Below are positions 1-9,407 of a stretch of 64,000 nt of DNA, one piece after another (positions within the stretch are counted from its first letter, which is position 1; every line of letters starts with the position of its first letter). This DNA comes from Pseudomonas synxantha BG33R (GTDB lineage: Bacteria; Pseudomonadota; Gammaproteobacteria; Pseudomonadales; Pseudomonadaceae). The notes below the pieces were generated by a model. It searched no databases, was not told where the DNA came from, and saw only the letters and a list, made by a program, of their open reading frames with translations. The stretch covers positions 6,014,498-6,078,497 of the forward strand of contig NZ_CM001514.1 in assembly GCF_000263715.2 (NCBI RefSeq), given 5' to 3'. A program made the position numbers and the translations under genes.

Positions 1-27
1 ATCGCTGATACACGGGTGATCCAATCG

Positions 28-47
28 CAGGCAAGCCAGCTCCCACA
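28..47. repeat. REP half-site next to gcvH
   Basis: Short palindromic-repeat core (caggcaagccagctcccaca), the reverse complement of the tgtgggagctggcttgcctg arm seen at 17881 and 23318. It lies just past the 3' end of gcvH, the usual extragenic location of Pseudomonas REP elements. A partner arm may lie left of the window. Confidence 0.6.
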
Positions 48-75
48 TTGATGTGTGCTGTTGCAGCTATTGCGT

Positions 76-459
76 TTAGTCGCCGATAGCGGCTTTGTAG
101 CCGGCAGCGTCGAGTAGCTTGTCCAGTTCAGCCTTGTCGCTTGGCTTGAGCTTGAAGATCCAGGCGCCGTAAGGGTCAGAGTTCAGCAGCTCAGGGCTGC
201 CACTCAGCTCTTCGTTGACAGCAATCACTTCGCCGGCAATCGGCGAGTAGATATCCGAAGCAGCTTTCACCGACTCAACCACACCCGCCTGGCCTTGCGC
301 TTCAAAATTGGCACCCACCTCTGCCAACTCAACAAACACCACATCACCCAAAGCTTCCTGTGCATGGTCGGAGATGCCGACAGTCACGGTGCCATCAGCT
401 TCCAGACGGGCCCATTCGTGACTTTCGGCAAAACGCAGGTCGGCAGGGATATTGCTCAT
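76..459 (-). CDS. gcvH: Glycine cleavage system H protein
   Basis: Lipoyl carrier protein of the glycine cleavage complex. It shuttles the aminomethyl group between the P, T and L proteins in the cytoplasm. The protein is 127 residues when started at [10 protein letters not shown], the usual family length; an in-frame start five codons upstream is less likely. The lipoylation motif ESVKAASD places the lipoyl lysine at residue 64. It is the second gene after gcvT (53-bp gap) on the same strand, so probably an operon. gcvP is not in the window and may lie beyond the left edge. Confidence 0.96.
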   Translation of the reverse strand: MSNIPADLRFAESHEWARLEADGTVTVGISDHAQEALGDVVFVELAEVGANFEAQGQAGVVESVKAASDIYSPIAGEVIAVNEELSGSPELLNSDPYGAWIFKLKPSDKAELDKLLDAAGYKAAIGD

Positions 460-512
460 AGTCTGTGTCCTCAAGAAGAAATGTCAGCGGCCATTGGCCT
501 GCCGGAAAATAG

Positions 513-1595
513 TTAGATCAAGGTTTTGCCATGGCGTACGAAGGTCGGCTTGACCACTCGAACCGGGTACCACTTGCCGCGGATTTCCACTTCGGCCCGG
601 TCGGCAGTCGCCGCCGGTACGCGCGCCAGGGCAATGGATTTGCTTAGCGTAGGCGAGAAACTACCACTGGTGATCTCTCCTTCGCCAACATTGGCGATAC
701 GAACCACCTGGTGAGCGCGTAAAACTCCACGCTCTTCCAGCACCAGCCCGACCAATTTGAACTGCACACCGGCTGCCTTTTCCGCTTCCAGCGCAGCACG
801 ACCGATAAAATTGCGCCCGGCAGGTTCCCAGGCAATGCTCCAGGCCATATTGGCCGCCAGGGGCGATACCTGCTGATGGATATCCTGGCCGTACAGGTTC
901 ATGCCGGCCTCCAGGCGCAAGGTATCGCGGGCACCGAGGCCGATAGGTGAAATGCCCGCGCCCACCAGATCGTTGAAAAAACCCGGTGCCTGGTCGGCGG
1001 GCAGGACAATTTCCAGACCGTCTTCGCCGGTGTAGCCGGTACGGGCGATAAACCAGTCGCCGTCGGCGTGGCCTTCGAACGGCTTGAGCTGGTGGATCAG
1101 GATGCCACGGGACTGAGTGACCAGTTCGGCGATTTTATGCCGGGCGTGGGGCCCTTGGATGGCAAGCATGGCCAATTCGGACCGCTCATGCAGCTGCACC
1201 TGGTAATCGCCCAGTTGCGCCTGCATCCAGGCCATATCCTGATCGCGGGTGGCGGCATTGACCACCAACCGGTAACCGGTTTCGGTGCGGTAGACGATCA
1301 TGTCGTCCACCACTCCGCCTTGCTCGTTGAGCATGGCGCTGTACAGCGCACGGCCGCAGCCGTGCAATCGATCGACATCATTGGCCAGCAGGTGCTGAAG
1401 CCATTCCTTGGCCTGAGGGCCGGTGACATCGATTACGGTCATATGAGATACATCGAACACCCCACAGTCGCGCCGCACCTGATGGTGTTCTTCAACCTGC
1501 GAGCCGTAATGCAAAGGCATATCCCAACCGCCAAAATCGACCATTTTCGCGCCGAGGGCGAGATGCAGGTCATACAAAGGCGTACGCTGTCCCAT
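513..1595 (-). CDS. gcvT: Glycine cleavage system T protein (aminomethyltransferase)
   Basis: Transfers the methylene group from the H-protein-bound aminomethyl intermediate to tetrahydrofolate, releasing ammonia. The protein has 360 residues from ATG at 1595, chosen because a GGAG ribosome-binding site sits just upstream and because the protein then begins with the family-typical GQRTPLYDLHLALGAKMVDFG. The GWDMPLHYGSQVEEHHQVR and FDVSHM segments are T-protein hallmarks. It is the first gene of a gcvT-gcvH pair. I looked for a glycine riboswitch in the roughly 150 bases upstream and saw no convincing one. Confidence 0.96.
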   Translation of the reverse strand: MGQRTPLYDLHLALGAKMVDFGGWDMPLHYGSQVEEHHQVRRDCGVFDVSHMTVIDVTGPQAKEWLQHLLANDVDRLHGCGRALYSAMLNEQGGVVDDMIVYRTETGYRLVVNAATRDQDMAWMQAQLGDYQVQLHERSELAMLAIQGPHARHKIAELVTQSRGILIHQLKPFEGHADGDWFIARTGYTGEDGLEIVLPADQAPGFFNDLVGAGISPIGLGARDTLRLEAGMNLYGQDIHQQVSPLAANMAWSIAWEPAGRNFIGRAALEAEKAAGVQFKLVGLVLEERGVLRAHQVVRIANVGEGEITSGSFSPTLSKSIALARVPAATADRAEVEIRGKWYPVRVVKPTFVRHGKTLI

Positions 1596-1751
1596 GGGTT
1601 TCTCCTTCCGGGCTTGGCGAAGGTGCGCAGAGCTGCCACTTGCGCCGAACACCTTGATTTACAAGGCCCACAGCCACATACAGCAGGTCGATCCGAAAGA
1701 CGGAGCGCACCGAATGCCGCGCATTGTAGCCTCAAGCCGTAGGACTGGCAC

Positions 1752-3368
1752 CTAACCGATTTGCCGAGCAGAGCGACGGATCAGCCCGATGACCGGCAAC
1801 AACCCGACCAGCACCAGGGTCAACGCCGGCAAAGAAGCCCGCGCCCATTCACCTTCACTGGTCATCTCGAAGATCCGTACCGCCAGCGTGTCCCAGCCAA
1901 ACGGGCGCATCAGCAATGTCGCGGGCATTTCCTTGAGTACATCCACGAACACCAGCAGCGCCGCGCTCAAGGTGCCGGGCAACAACAACGGCAGATACAC
2001 TTTGCAAAACAGTCGTGGACCGCTCACCCCAAGGCTGCGTGCAGCTTCGGGCAATGACGGGCGAATGCGCGCCAGGCTGTTTTCCAAAGGCCCGTAGGCC
2101 ACTGCCAGGAACCGTACCAGGTAAGCCAGCACCAATGCCGACAGGCTGCCCAACAGCACGGGCCTGCCCGCGCCGCCCAGCCAGCCGGACAGTGGCACCA
2201 CCAGCTCGCGGTCCAGGTAACTGAACGCCAACATGATCGACACCGCCAGCACCGAGCCCGGCAAGGCATAACCGACATTGGCCAGGCTGATGCCGGAGCG
2301 AATCGCCCGGGTCGGCGCCAGGCGGTTGGCAAAGGCCAGGATCATCGCCACGCTGACCGTAATCAGCGCGGCAATACCGCCCAGGTAGAGGGTGTGGACG
2401 ATCAGGCCCGTATAGCGCTCATCCAGGTCGAAGCGCCCGCGCTGCCAGAACCAGGCCACCAGTTGCAGCATCGGGATCACAAACGCACAGGCAAATACCA
2501 GGCCGCACCAGGCGCTGGCCGCCACGGCCTTGAATCCGTGCAGGTGGTACAACGCCTTGCCGCGTGGCCGCTCATTGCTCGGTCGGCTGGCTCCACGCGC
2601 GCGCCGTTCGCCATACAGCACCAACATCACAACCAGCAGCAACAGGCTGGCCAGTTGCGCGGCGCTGGAAAGGCTGAAAAAGCCATACCAGGTTTTGTAG
2701 ATAGCCGTGGTGAAGGTGTCGAAATTGAACACCGAGACGGCGCCGAAATCTGCCAGGGTCTCCATCAACGCCAGGGCCACACCGGCACCAATCGCTGGTC
2801 GCGCCATCGGCAACGCCACGCGCCAGAATGCTTGCCATGGCGATTGTCCCAATACCCGCGCCGCTTCCATCAAGCCTTTGCCCTGGGCCAGAAACGCCGT
2901 GCGCGCCAGCAGGTAGACGTAAGGATAGAACACCAGCACCAACACGATGATCACGCCGCTGGTGGAGCGCACTCGCGGCAAACGCAGCCCATTGCCGAAC
3001 CATTCGCGCAGCAGAGTCTGCACGGGCCCTGCAAAATCCAGCAGACCGACGAACACGAAGGCCAGCACATAAGCCGGGATCGCAAAGGGCAGCATCAGCG
3101 CCCAATCGAGCCAACGTCGCCCGGGGAATTCGCAGAGGCTGGTCAGCCAGGCCAGGCTGACGCCCAACAGTGTCACGCCAAGACCGACGCCGAGCACCAG
3201 GGTCAAGGTGTTGCCCAGCAATCGAGGCATCTGGGTATCCCAGAGATGGGACCAGATCTGATGGTCGATGCTCTGCCAGGACAGCAGCAGCACGCTCAGC
3301 GGCAGCAGCACCAGGGCGGCGACGGTGAAGACCGGCAGGTACCAGCGGCGTTGGGCGGGGTGGGCCAA
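1752..3368 (-). CDS. Ferric iron ABC transporter, fused permease (FbpB/SfuB type)
   Basis: Inner-membrane permease of 538 residues with two homologous halves, about twelve hydrophobic segments in all. Each half carries an EAA-type cytoplasmic loop (EAARVLGQSPWQAFWRVALP and EAARSLGVSGPRLFCKVYLP), where the ATPase docks. This fused layout is typical of FbpB/SfuB/HitB iron(III) importers. The start appears to be TTG at 3368, about seven bases after an AGAGAG ribosome-binding site. The binding protein gene lies upstream, separated by a REPIN. No ATPase gene is adjacent, so the ATP-binding subunit must be encoded elsewhere. Confidence 0.9.
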   Translation of the reverse strand: MAHPAQRRWYLPVFTVAALVLLPLSVLLLSWQSIDHQIWSHLWDTQMPRLLGNTLTLVLGVGLGVTLLGVSLAWLTSLCEFPGRRWLDWALMLPFAIPAYVLAFVFVGLLDFAGPVQTLLREWFGNGLRLPRVRSTSGVIIVLVLVFYPYVYLLARTAFLAQGKGLMEAARVLGQSPWQAFWRVALPMARPAIGAGVALALMETLADFGAVSVFNFDTFTTAIYKTWYGFFSLSSAAQLASLLLLVVMLVLYGERRARGASRPSNERPRGKALYHLHGFKAVAASAWCGLVFACAFVIPMLQLVAWFWQRGRFDLDERYTGLIVHTLYLGGIAALITVSVAMILAFANRLAPTRAIRSGISLANVGYALPGSVLAVSIMLAFSYLDRELVVPLSGWLGGAGRPVLLGSLSALVLAYLVRFLAVAYGPLENSLARIRPSLPEAARSLGVSGPRLFCKVYLPLLLPGTLSAALLVFVDVLKEMPATLLMRPFGWDTLAVRIFEMTSEGEWARASLPALTLVLVGLLPVIGLIRRSARQIG

Positions 3369-3414
3369 GGAAAAGCTCTCTATAGAACAGACTATTTGAA
3401 GACAAACTCAAAAC

Positions 3415-3507
3415 AATGTGGGAGGGGGCTTGCTCCCGATAGCGGAGTGCCAGTCAATGATGATTAGACTGATACCCCGCTATCGGGGGCAAGCCCCCTC
3501 CCACATT
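3415..3507. repeat. REPIN (paired inverted REP sequences)
   Basis: Two inverted arms, aatgtgggagggggcttgc on the left and gcaagccccctcccacatt on the right (3489-3507), enclose about 55 bases. Inner parts also pair (gatagcgg with ccgctatc). This is the doublet form of Pseudomonas REP sequences, mobilised in trans by a RAYT transposase encoded elsewhere. It sits between the iron-binding protein gene and the permease gene, which are co-oriented, so it may act as an RNA hairpin that changes relative expression. Confidence 0.85.
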
Positions 3508-3530
3508 TAGATCTGTGGCAATTTACACAT

Positions 3531-4535
3531 TCAGTTCCAGCCAGCGCGATCCATCAGCCGGATTGCCTCAGCCTGGCGCTTGCCCGCCACTTCTACCGGT
3601 AAGGTATCGGCCACGAACTTGCCCCAGCTCGCCACTTCCGCCGATGGCGGTACCGCCGGGTTGGCCGGGAACTCCTGGTTCACGTCGGCAAAGATTTTCT
3701 GCGCCTCAGGCGTGGTCATCCACTCCACCAGCGCCTTGGCTGCTTGCGGGTGCGGCGCGTGCTTGGTCAGGCCTATGCCCGACAGGTTCACATGCACGCC
3801 ACGGTCGCCCTGGTTCGGCCAGAACAGTTTCACCGCCAGATCCGGCTTCTGCTTGTGCAGGCGGCCGTAGTAGTAGGTGTTGACGATACCCACGTCGCAC
3901 TGTCCGGCATTGATGGCTTCCAGCACGGCGATGTCATCGGAGAACACGTCGGTGGACAGGTTGTTGACCCAGCCCTTGACGATCTCTTCGGTCTTGGCCG
4001 CGCCATGGGTTTCGATCAACGTGGCGGTCAGTGACTGGTTGTAGACTTTTTTCGCGGTACGCAGGCACAGGCGGCCTTCCCATTGCTTGTCGGCCAGGGC
4101 TTCGTAGGTGGTCAGTTCGCCCGGTTCCACCCGCTCGGTGGAATAGGCGATAGTGCGCGCACGCAGGCTCAAGCCGGTCCAGGCGTGGGCCGATGAGCGA
4201 TATTGCAGCGGGATATTCTTGTCGATCACAGCGGAAGTGAACGGTTGCAGGATGCCCATTTGCTCGGCCTGCCAGAGGTTGCCGGCGTCGACGGTGAGCA
4301 GCAGATCGGCGGTGGCGTTCTCGCCCTCGGCCTTGATGCGCTGCATCAGCGGCGCTTCCTTGTCGGTGATGAACTTGACCTGCACCCCGGTCTTCTGGGT
4401 ATAGGCATCGAATACCGGCTTGATCAGCTCGTCAATGCGCGAGGAGTAGACCACGACTTCGTCGGCTGCCTGCACAGTGGTGCTGCCGATCAGGGTGAGT
4501 GCCAGGGCAGTCAGGAGGCGCTTGGGTGCCAACAT
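3531..4535 (-). CDS. Ferric iron ABC transporter, periplasmic binding protein (FbpA type)
   Basis: Periplasmic Fe(III)-binding protein of 334 residues. A signal peptide of about 23 residues ends at VQA. The mature start [10 protein letters not shown] and the tyrosine cluster NTYYYGRL (Tyr221-223) match the iron-ligand tyrosines of the FbpA/SfuA/HitA class. It delivers iron to the permease encoded downstream (same strand, about 160 bases away with a REPIN between). The upstream region contains an AT-rich stretch, but I could not identify a solid Fur box. Substrate assignment rests on family motifs only. Confidence 0.9.
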   Translation of the reverse strand: MLAPKRLLTALALTLIGSTTVQAADEVVVYSSRIDELIKPVFDAYTQKTGVQVKFITDKEAPLMQRIKAEGENATADLLLTVDAGNLWQAEQMGILQPFTSAVIDKNIPLQYRSSAHAWTGLSLRARTIAYSTERVEPGELTTYEALADKQWEGRLCLRTAKKVYNQSLTATLIETHGAAKTEEIVKGWVNNLSTDVFSDDIAVLEAINAGQCDVGIVNTYYYGRLHKQKPDLAVKLFWPNQGDRGVHVNLSGIGLTKHAPHPQAAKALVEWMTTPEAQKIFADVNQEFPANPAVPPSAEVASWGKFVADTLPVEVAGKRQAEAIRLMDRAGWN

Positions 4536-4587
4536 GGGTGCGGTCTCTCATTTGCAAATTGAGGGCAAATGATAAGGACTCACATTT

Positions 4588-4612
4588 GGTAACGCTCGGC
4601 GGAGGCGTTACC
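4588..4612. repeat. Inverted repeat ahead of the iron-binding protein gene
   Basis: Perfect 8-bp arms ggtaacgc and gcgttacc separated by nine bases, lying 53 bases upstream of the binding-protein start and downstream of the ubiI gene on the opposite side. No T-run follows, so it is not a standard terminator. It could be an operator or a transcript hairpin; function unknown. Confidence 0.4.
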
Positions 4613-4654
4613 AGATGTTGCACAGCCCGAATATGCGCGAGGGTTGAGGGCCTC

Positions 4655-4678
4655 ATCGGGGGCAAGCCCCCTCCCACA
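4655..4678. repeat. REP half-site
   Basis: Single REP core (atcgggggcaagccccctcccaca) of the same family as the right arm of the REPIN at 3415-3507, located between the ubiI 3' end and the iron-transport genes. Confidence 0.7.
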
Positions 4679-4695
4679 GGGGACTGTATTTCAAT

Positions 4696-5919
4696 TCAGG
4701 GTTTAGCGAGTTCTGGTAGATCGCCAGTCAAACCTAGCGCCTGGCGCACAAACACTGCCTTGGCTTCAGGCATCTGGTCGACGATTTTCAGGCCGGCATT
4801 ACGCAGCCAGCGCAGCGGCAGTTGATCGGCCTGGAACAAGCGCTCGAAGCCTTCCATCGCCGCCATCAGCGCCAGGTTGTGGGGCATGCGCCGCCGCTCG
4901 TAACGGCTCAGCACCTTCACATCCGCCAGGCGCTCGCCGCGCTCGGTGGCCGCCAACAACACCTCGGCCAGTACCGCCGCATCAAGAAAGCCCAGGTTTA
5001 CGCCCTGCCCCGCCAACGGGTGAATCACGTGGGCAGCATCACCGATCAGTGCCAGGCCCTCGGCCACGTAGCGTTTGGCATGGCGCTGGCGTAACGGCAC
5101 GCAAACGCGCGGGTCGGCACTGACCACAGTGCCCAGGCGCCCTTCGAAGGCGCACTCCAGCTCCCGGCAGAAGCGTTCATCATCCAGGGCCATCAGGCGC
5201 TCGGATTCAGCCGGCGTGGTCGACCAGACAATCGAACACCAATCTTCCTGCCCATCCCGTACCAGCGGCAGGAACGCCAGCGGGCCGGTATCGGTAAAGC
5301 GTTGCCAGGCCGTGCGCTGGTGCGGCTGGCTGCTGCGCACGCTGGTCACGATCGCGTTATGCAGGTAATCCCACTCGCGGGTCGGGGTGCCGGTCAGGCG
5401 GCGTACTGCGGAGTTGGCGCCATCGGCGGCCACCACCAGCGGCGCACGCAATTTGCGCCCATCAGCCAGGGTCAGCAGCCAGTCATCGCCGGAGCGGCGC
5501 ATCTGCTCAAGGCGCGCATTGGCCAGCAGGCCGAGGTCGCAGTCGTGCAAGCGCTCCAGCAAGGCATCCTGCACCACACGGTTTTCGACGATATGCCCGA
5601 GCACCTCGGCATGCACGCTGGCTGCCGAAAAGTGAATCTGCCCGGTACCGCTGCCGTCCCACACCTGCATCTCGCCGTAAGGGCTGGCGCGACGCGCGAC
5701 GATACCGTCCCACACGCCCAGGCGTTCGAGGATGCGCTGGCTGGCCGCCGACAACGCGCTCACCCGCGGCTCAAACGCCGCCTGCGGTTCAAACGGTTTG
5801 ACGCTTAGCGGGCTGCCGTCGAGCAGCAGCACCTGCAAGCCGCTGCCCTGCAATGCCAGCGCCAGGGCGCTTCCGACCATTCCGGCCCCGACAATCAGCA
5901 CATCTGCGCGCATGTCCAT
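4696..5919 (-). CDS. ubiI: Ubiquinone biosynthesis FAD-dependent hydroxylase (UbiI/VisC type)
   Basis: Flavoprotein monooxygenase of 407 residues in the UbiH/UbiF/VisC family, acting on polyprenyl-phenol intermediates of ubiquinone synthesis. The N-terminal FAD fold is VLIVGAGMVGSALALALQG. The second FAD motif is IGDAAHVIHPLAGQGVNLG near residue 295. The GDAAH form and position after ubiH fit UbiI (C5 hydroxylation) rather than UbiH. It lies 55 bases downstream of ubiH on the same strand, as in the pepP-ubiH-visC arrangement of other gammaproteobacteria. UbiF is an alternative label on sequence alone. Confidence 0.85.
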   Translation of the reverse strand: MDMRADVLIVGAGMVGSALALALQGSGLQVLLLDGSPLSVKPFEPQAAFEPRVSALSAASQRILERLGVWDGIVARRASPYGEMQVWDGSGTGQIHFSAASVHAEVLGHIVENRVVQDALLERLHDCDLGLLANARLEQMRRSGDDWLLTLADGRKLRAPLVVAADGANSAVRRLTGTPTREWDYLHNAIVTSVRSSQPHQRTAWQRFTDTGPLAFLPLVRDGQEDWCSIVWSTTPAESERLMALDDERFCRELECAFEGRLGTVVSADPRVCVPLRQRHAKRYVAEGLALIGDAAHVIHPLAGQGVNLGFLDAAVLAEVLLAATERGERLADVKVLSRYERRRMPHNLALMAAMEGFERLFQADQLPLRWLRNAGLKIVDQMPEAKAVFVRQALGLTGDLPELAKP

Positions 5920-5974
5920 GCTTTAAGCCTTGTCTCGTGTGCGGCACAGGCCGCCAATAAAGTGATGGGCCGGC

Positions 5975-7162
5975 TCAAACATCAGAGCGCACCCCCAGCC
6001 CCATTGCCTGGCGGGCGAACCAGCGTTTGGCCGGCGGCAACAGGTCCAGGCCGAGCAGGCCCAGGTTACGGCCCAGCGCCATTAGCGGCTGGCCGCTGCC
6101 AAACAAGCGTGTGACCTGATCGGAGAAGCCTACGGTCAGTTGTTGGTCCAGGCGCTGGCGATCCCGATAGCCTTGCAACGTCGCCAGGTCACCTGGCACT
6201 GCCGGGCCGGCCAACAAGGCTTCGGCCAAGGCATTGGCATCGCGCAGGGACAGGTTGAACCCCTGCCCGGCAATCGGGTGCAGGCTGTGGGCGGCATTGC
6301 CGAGGACCGCAAGATTCGAGCGCACTTGCTCTTCGGCTTCCACCAGGGTCAGCGGGTACAGATGACGGGCGCCCACTTGCTTGAGGGTGCCCAGGCGATA
6401 ACCGAATACGCCCTGCAACTCGCTCAGGAAGCTGCGCTCGTCAAGATCGGCCAGGCGCTGGGCGTCCATGCCGATGCGGGTCCAGACCAGCGCACAGCGG
6501 TTGTCCGGCAGCGGCAACAAGGCCATCGGCCCCTCATCGGTAAAGCGCTCGAACGCTTCGCCATTGTGGGCTTCGCTCGGGGTGATATTGGCGATCAGTG
6601 CGCTCTGGTTGTAGGGCCGGGTCTTCACGCCAATGCCCAGTTGCTCACGCAGGCCGGAGCGGCCGCCGTCGGCCAACACCGCGAGGTCGCATTCCAGCAC
6701 GGTTTCATCGTTGAGGGTCAGGCGATAGCCATCAGGCAGCGGCTCCATGCGCGTGACTTCCGCGGGGCAGCGCCAGCTGACGACGTCTTTATCCAGGCCT
6801 TGCCACAGGCATTGGCCCAGCCAGGCGTTTTCCACCACATAGCCCAGGGCCGGTACGCCCTCTTCCATGGCGGACAAGCGCGCGGTAGAGAAACGCCCGC
6901 GGTCCGATACGTGGATCTGCTTGATCGGCTCGGCGCGGCGGGCAATGTCCTGCCACAGGCCCAGACGCTGATAAATCTGCCGGGCACCAAAGGACAGCGC
7001 CGAAGAACGCGCATCGTAACTGGGCTGGTAGCTGTCGCCCGGGGCAAAGGGTTCGATCAGCACGATCTTCCAGCCACGTGCCTTGGCCCCGGCCTGCAAC
7101 GCCAGGGCCAGGCTGGCACCCACCAGGCCACCACCAATAATCGCCAGGTTGACCCGGCTCAT
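5975..7162 (-). CDS. ubiH: 2-octaprenyl-6-methoxyphenol hydroxylase
   Basis: FAD monooxygenase of 395 residues in aerobic ubiquinone synthesis (C1 hydroxylation). It shows AIIGGGLVGASLALAL at the N-terminus and LGNAAHSLHPIAGQGFNLSLRD near residue 290; the Asn in GNAAH is a typical UbiH feature. It overlaps the pepP stop by four bases (ATGA), indicating translational coupling in a pepP-ubiH-ubiI operon. Confidence 0.93.
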   Translation of the reverse strand: MSRVNLAIIGGGLVGASLALALQAGAKARGWKIVLIEPFAPGDSYQPSYDARSSALSFGARQIYQRLGLWQDIARRAEPIKQIHVSDRGRFSTARLSAMEEGVPALGYVVENAWLGQCLWQGLDKDVVSWRCPAEVTRMEPLPDGYRLTLNDETVLECDLAVLADGGRSGLREQLGIGVKTRPYNQSALIANITPSEAHNGEAFERFTDEGPMALLPLPDNRCALVWTRIGMDAQRLADLDERSFLSELQGVFGYRLGTLKQVGARHLYPLTLVEAEEQVRSNLAVLGNAAHSLHPIAGQGFNLSLRDANALAEALLAGPAVPGDLATLQGYRDRQRLDQQLTVGFSDQVTRLFGSGQPLMALGRNLGLLGLDLLPPAKRWFARQAMGLGVRSDV

Positions 7163-8481
7163 CGGGCAGCCGCCATCAGTGCTTCGATCTCGGCAACGGT
7201 CTTGGGCACCGCGCCGGTCAGGATTTCACAGCCTTGCTTGGTCACTATCACGTCATCCTCGATGCGTACGCCAATGCCACGCCATTTCTTTGCCACATTC
7301 TGGTTGTCCGGTGAAATATAGATCCCCGGCTCCACGGTCAAGGCCATGCCGACTTCCAGCACACGCCATTCACCGCCGACCTTGTACTCGCCCACATCAT
7401 GCACATCCATGCCCAGCCAGTGGCCGGCGCGGTGCATGTAGAAGGCGCGGTAGGCTTCGCTGGCGATCAGTTCGTCAACGTCACCTTGCAGCAACCCCAA
7501 CTTCACCAACCCGGCGGTGATGACCTGCACGGTAGCTTCATGGGCCTGGTTCCAATGCTTGTTCGGTGCGATCTGCGCAAAGGCGGCTTCCTGGGAGGCC
7601 AGCACAATTTCGTAGATCGCCTTTTGTTCGGGCGAAAACTTGCCGTTGACCGGCCAGGTGCGGGTGATGTCGCTGGCGTAGCAGTCGATCTCACAACCGG
7701 CGTCGATCAGCACCAAGTCGCCATCCTTGAGCAACGCGTCATTCTGCTGGTAATGCAGGATGCAGCTGTTGCGCCCGGCGGCGACGATGGAACCGTAGGC
7801 TGGCATTTTCGCACCGCCCTTACGGAACTCGTAATCCAGCTCGGCCTCCAGGCTGAACTCATGCAAACCCGCACGGCTGGCCTGCATCGCCCGCACATGG
7901 GCCGCGCAGGAAATGCGCGCCGCTTCGCGCATCACCCTCACCTCTGCCGCCGATTTATACAGGCGCATGTCGTGGAGCAGATGATCCAGGGCAACGAATT
8001 CGTTCGGCGGCTGGGCGCCCAAGTGCGCTTTGGAACGGATCACGTTGATCCACTCCATCACATGCCGGTCGAATTCGGCGTTGCTGCCCATGGCCGAATA
8101 TACCCGGTCGCGGCCTTCGATCAGGCCGGGCAGGATGTCGTCGATATCAGTGATAGGGAATGCGTCGTCGGCGCCAAAGTCGCGGATCGCGCCTTCAGTG
8201 CCGGCGCGCAGGCCGTCCCACAGCTCGCGCTCAGCGTTGCGCTCACGGCAGAACAACACGTATTCGCCATGCTGGCGACCGGGCATCAGCACGATCACCG
8301 CTTCGGGCTCGGGGAAACCGCTGAGGTACTGGAAGTCGCTGTCCTGGCGGTAGACATGCTCGACATCGCGGTTGCGGATCGCCACGGCGGCGGCCGGCAG
8401 GATCGCGATGCTGTTGGGTTCCATCTGCGCCATGAGCGCCTTGCGGCGACGGGTGTATTCCGCTTTGGGGATATGGATCAT
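7159..8481 (-). CDS. pepP: Xaa-Pro aminopeptidase (aminopeptidase P II)
   Basis: Cytoplasmic metallopeptidase of 440 residues that removes N-terminal residues preceding proline. The pita-bread metal ligands are visible in order: LIDAGCEIDCYASDITRT (Asp pair), HRAGHWLGMDVHD (His), LTVEPGIYI (Glu) and GVRIEDDVIV (Glu). The N-terminal AMP_N domain is also present. It is 20 bases downstream of the ygfB-like gene and overlaps ubiH, so the four genes probably share a transcript. Confidence 0.95.
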   Translation of the reverse strand: MIHIPKAEYTRRRKALMAQMEPNSIAILPAAAVAIRNRDVEHVYRQDSDFQYLSGFPEPEAVIVLMPGRQHGEYVLFCRERNAERELWDGLRAGTEGAIRDFGADDAFPITDIDDILPGLIEGRDRVYSAMGSNAEFDRHVMEWINVIRSKAHLGAQPPNEFVALDHLLHDMRLYKSAAEVRVMREAARISCAAHVRAMQASRAGLHEFSLEAELDYEFRKGGAKMPAYGSIVAAGRNSCILHYQQNDALLKDGDLVLIDAGCEIDCYASDITRTWPVNGKFSPEQKAIYEIVLASQEAAFAQIAPNKHWNQAHEATVQVITAGLVKLGLLQGDVDELIASEAYRAFYMHRAGHWLGMDVHDVGEYKVGGEWRVLEVGMALTVEPGIYISPDNQNVAKKWRGIGVRIEDDVIVTKQGCEILTGAVPKTVAEIEALMAAAR

Positions 8482-8501
8482 GGGCAGATGGGGTTCCTTT
8501 C

Positions 8502-9059
8502 TTAATGCAGCGAAGGCTTGGGTGCAGCAGGTTCAGCAGACTTTTTGGTCTCGGTGAACAGCAGCAACGGCGCGACGCGCAGGTATTCCATCACTTCCAT
8601 ATAGTCGCCTTCGCCGTCTTCGGACTCTTCCAGGGCATCTTGCACCTGGGAGATGGCCGCCAGGTCCTGCAGCACTTCCTTGGCGTCGTTGCTAAGCTCC
8701 AGGCCACCGGCGTTCACGCCGAAACCGTGGAGGAAACCCTGGCACCATTGACCCAGCGCGGCAGCGCGCTCAGTGAGCGGGGCGTCGTCGGTCGGCAGCA
8801 GCAGAACCACGGTGACGTCGTCACCGGTCAGCTCGCCCTTGACCATCTCTTGCAGGCCGATCAGCGCGTTACGCACGTTTTCGGTCGGTTCGGTTTCGAG
8901 CAGCTCGGCCACGTCGGCCAACCAGTTGTCGGCATCAAAGCCCACACCAGTGCAACTGCGGCCCAACAGCACGCCGTGCAGTTCGGCAGGCGAGCATGGG
9001 TGACCGCTGGTGCTCAGCAGTTTGGAAAAAGCGTCGTACGGGGAATTCTGAATGGGCAT
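8502..9059 (-). CDS. ygfB: YgfB/YecA family (UPF0149) protein
   Basis: Small acidic cytoplasmic protein of 185 residues. The [14 protein letters not shown] start region, QGFLHGFGV and the [17 protein letters not shown]-terminal segment identify the UPF0149 family. YgfB in P. aeruginosa has been linked to modulation of a transcriptional regulator (AlpA), but the molecular role of the family is not settled. It is the first gene of the leftward ygfB-pepP-ubiH-ubiI cluster and is divergent from the zapA genes. Confidence 0.88.
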   Translation of the reverse strand: MPIQNSPYDAFSKLLSTSGHPCSPAELHGVLLGRSCTGVGFDADNWLADVAELLETEPTENVRNALIGLQEMVKGELTGDDVTVVLLLPTDDAPLTERAAALGQWCQGFLHGFGVNAGGLELSNDAKEVLQDLAAISQVQDALEESEDGEGDYMEVMEYLRVAPLLLFTETKKSAEPAAPKPSLH

Positions 9060-9197
9060 GGTGAGCTAGGCGCCAGACGGCGCAATGTCTAGAATGGAGC
9101 GCTGTATCCTAGCACCGGCAGACGCACCAAGACTATCGAGGGCGTCAGATCGTTTATCCTGCAGTTGCCATTCATCAGACAAATCCAGTGGAACCCA

Positions 9198-9407
9198 ATG
9201 GAAGACACCGACCTGCAAGCGCTGATGGCCAGACTCGAACTGCTAATTGATCGGGTCGAGCAACTAAAGAGTCAAAACGGACTCCTATTAGCTCAGGAAA
9301 AGACCTGGCGCGAGGAACGCGCTCACCTCATTGAAAAAAACGAAATCGCCCGGCGTAAGGTCGAATCGATGATTTCGCGCCTGAAGGCCCTGGAGCAAGA
9401 CTCATGA
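9198..9407 (+). CDS. Small coiled-coil protein upstream of zapA (TIGR02449 type)
   Basis: A 69-residue protein made of one long heptad-rich helix (LQALMARLELLIDRVEQLKSQNGLLLAQEK, then a second helical stretch ending IEKNEIARRKVESMISRLKALE), quoted here only by its ends. The ATG at 9198 is favoured over an upstream start because the family begins MED/TDLQ. It overlaps zapA by four bases (ATGA), so translation is coupled. By size and coiled coil it resembles a ZapB-like division partner, an inference from context. Confidence 0.82.
   Translation: MEDTDLQALMARLELLIDRVEQLKSQNGLLLAQEKTWREERAHLIEKNEIARRKVESMISRLKALEQDS

Noticed and set aside
1596..1751. Glycine riboswitch before gcvT
   Set aside because: The leader is short and I could not find the conserved paired aptamer core.
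2394..3467. 357-codon + strand open frame opposite the iron permease
   Set aside because: Antisense shadow, Gln/His/Arg-rich and without motifs.
4565..4580. Possible Fur box upstream of the ferric-binding protein (gcaaatgataagga)
   Set aside because: Only about half of the Fur consensus is present and there is no convincing dyad; iron control is likely but not shown here.
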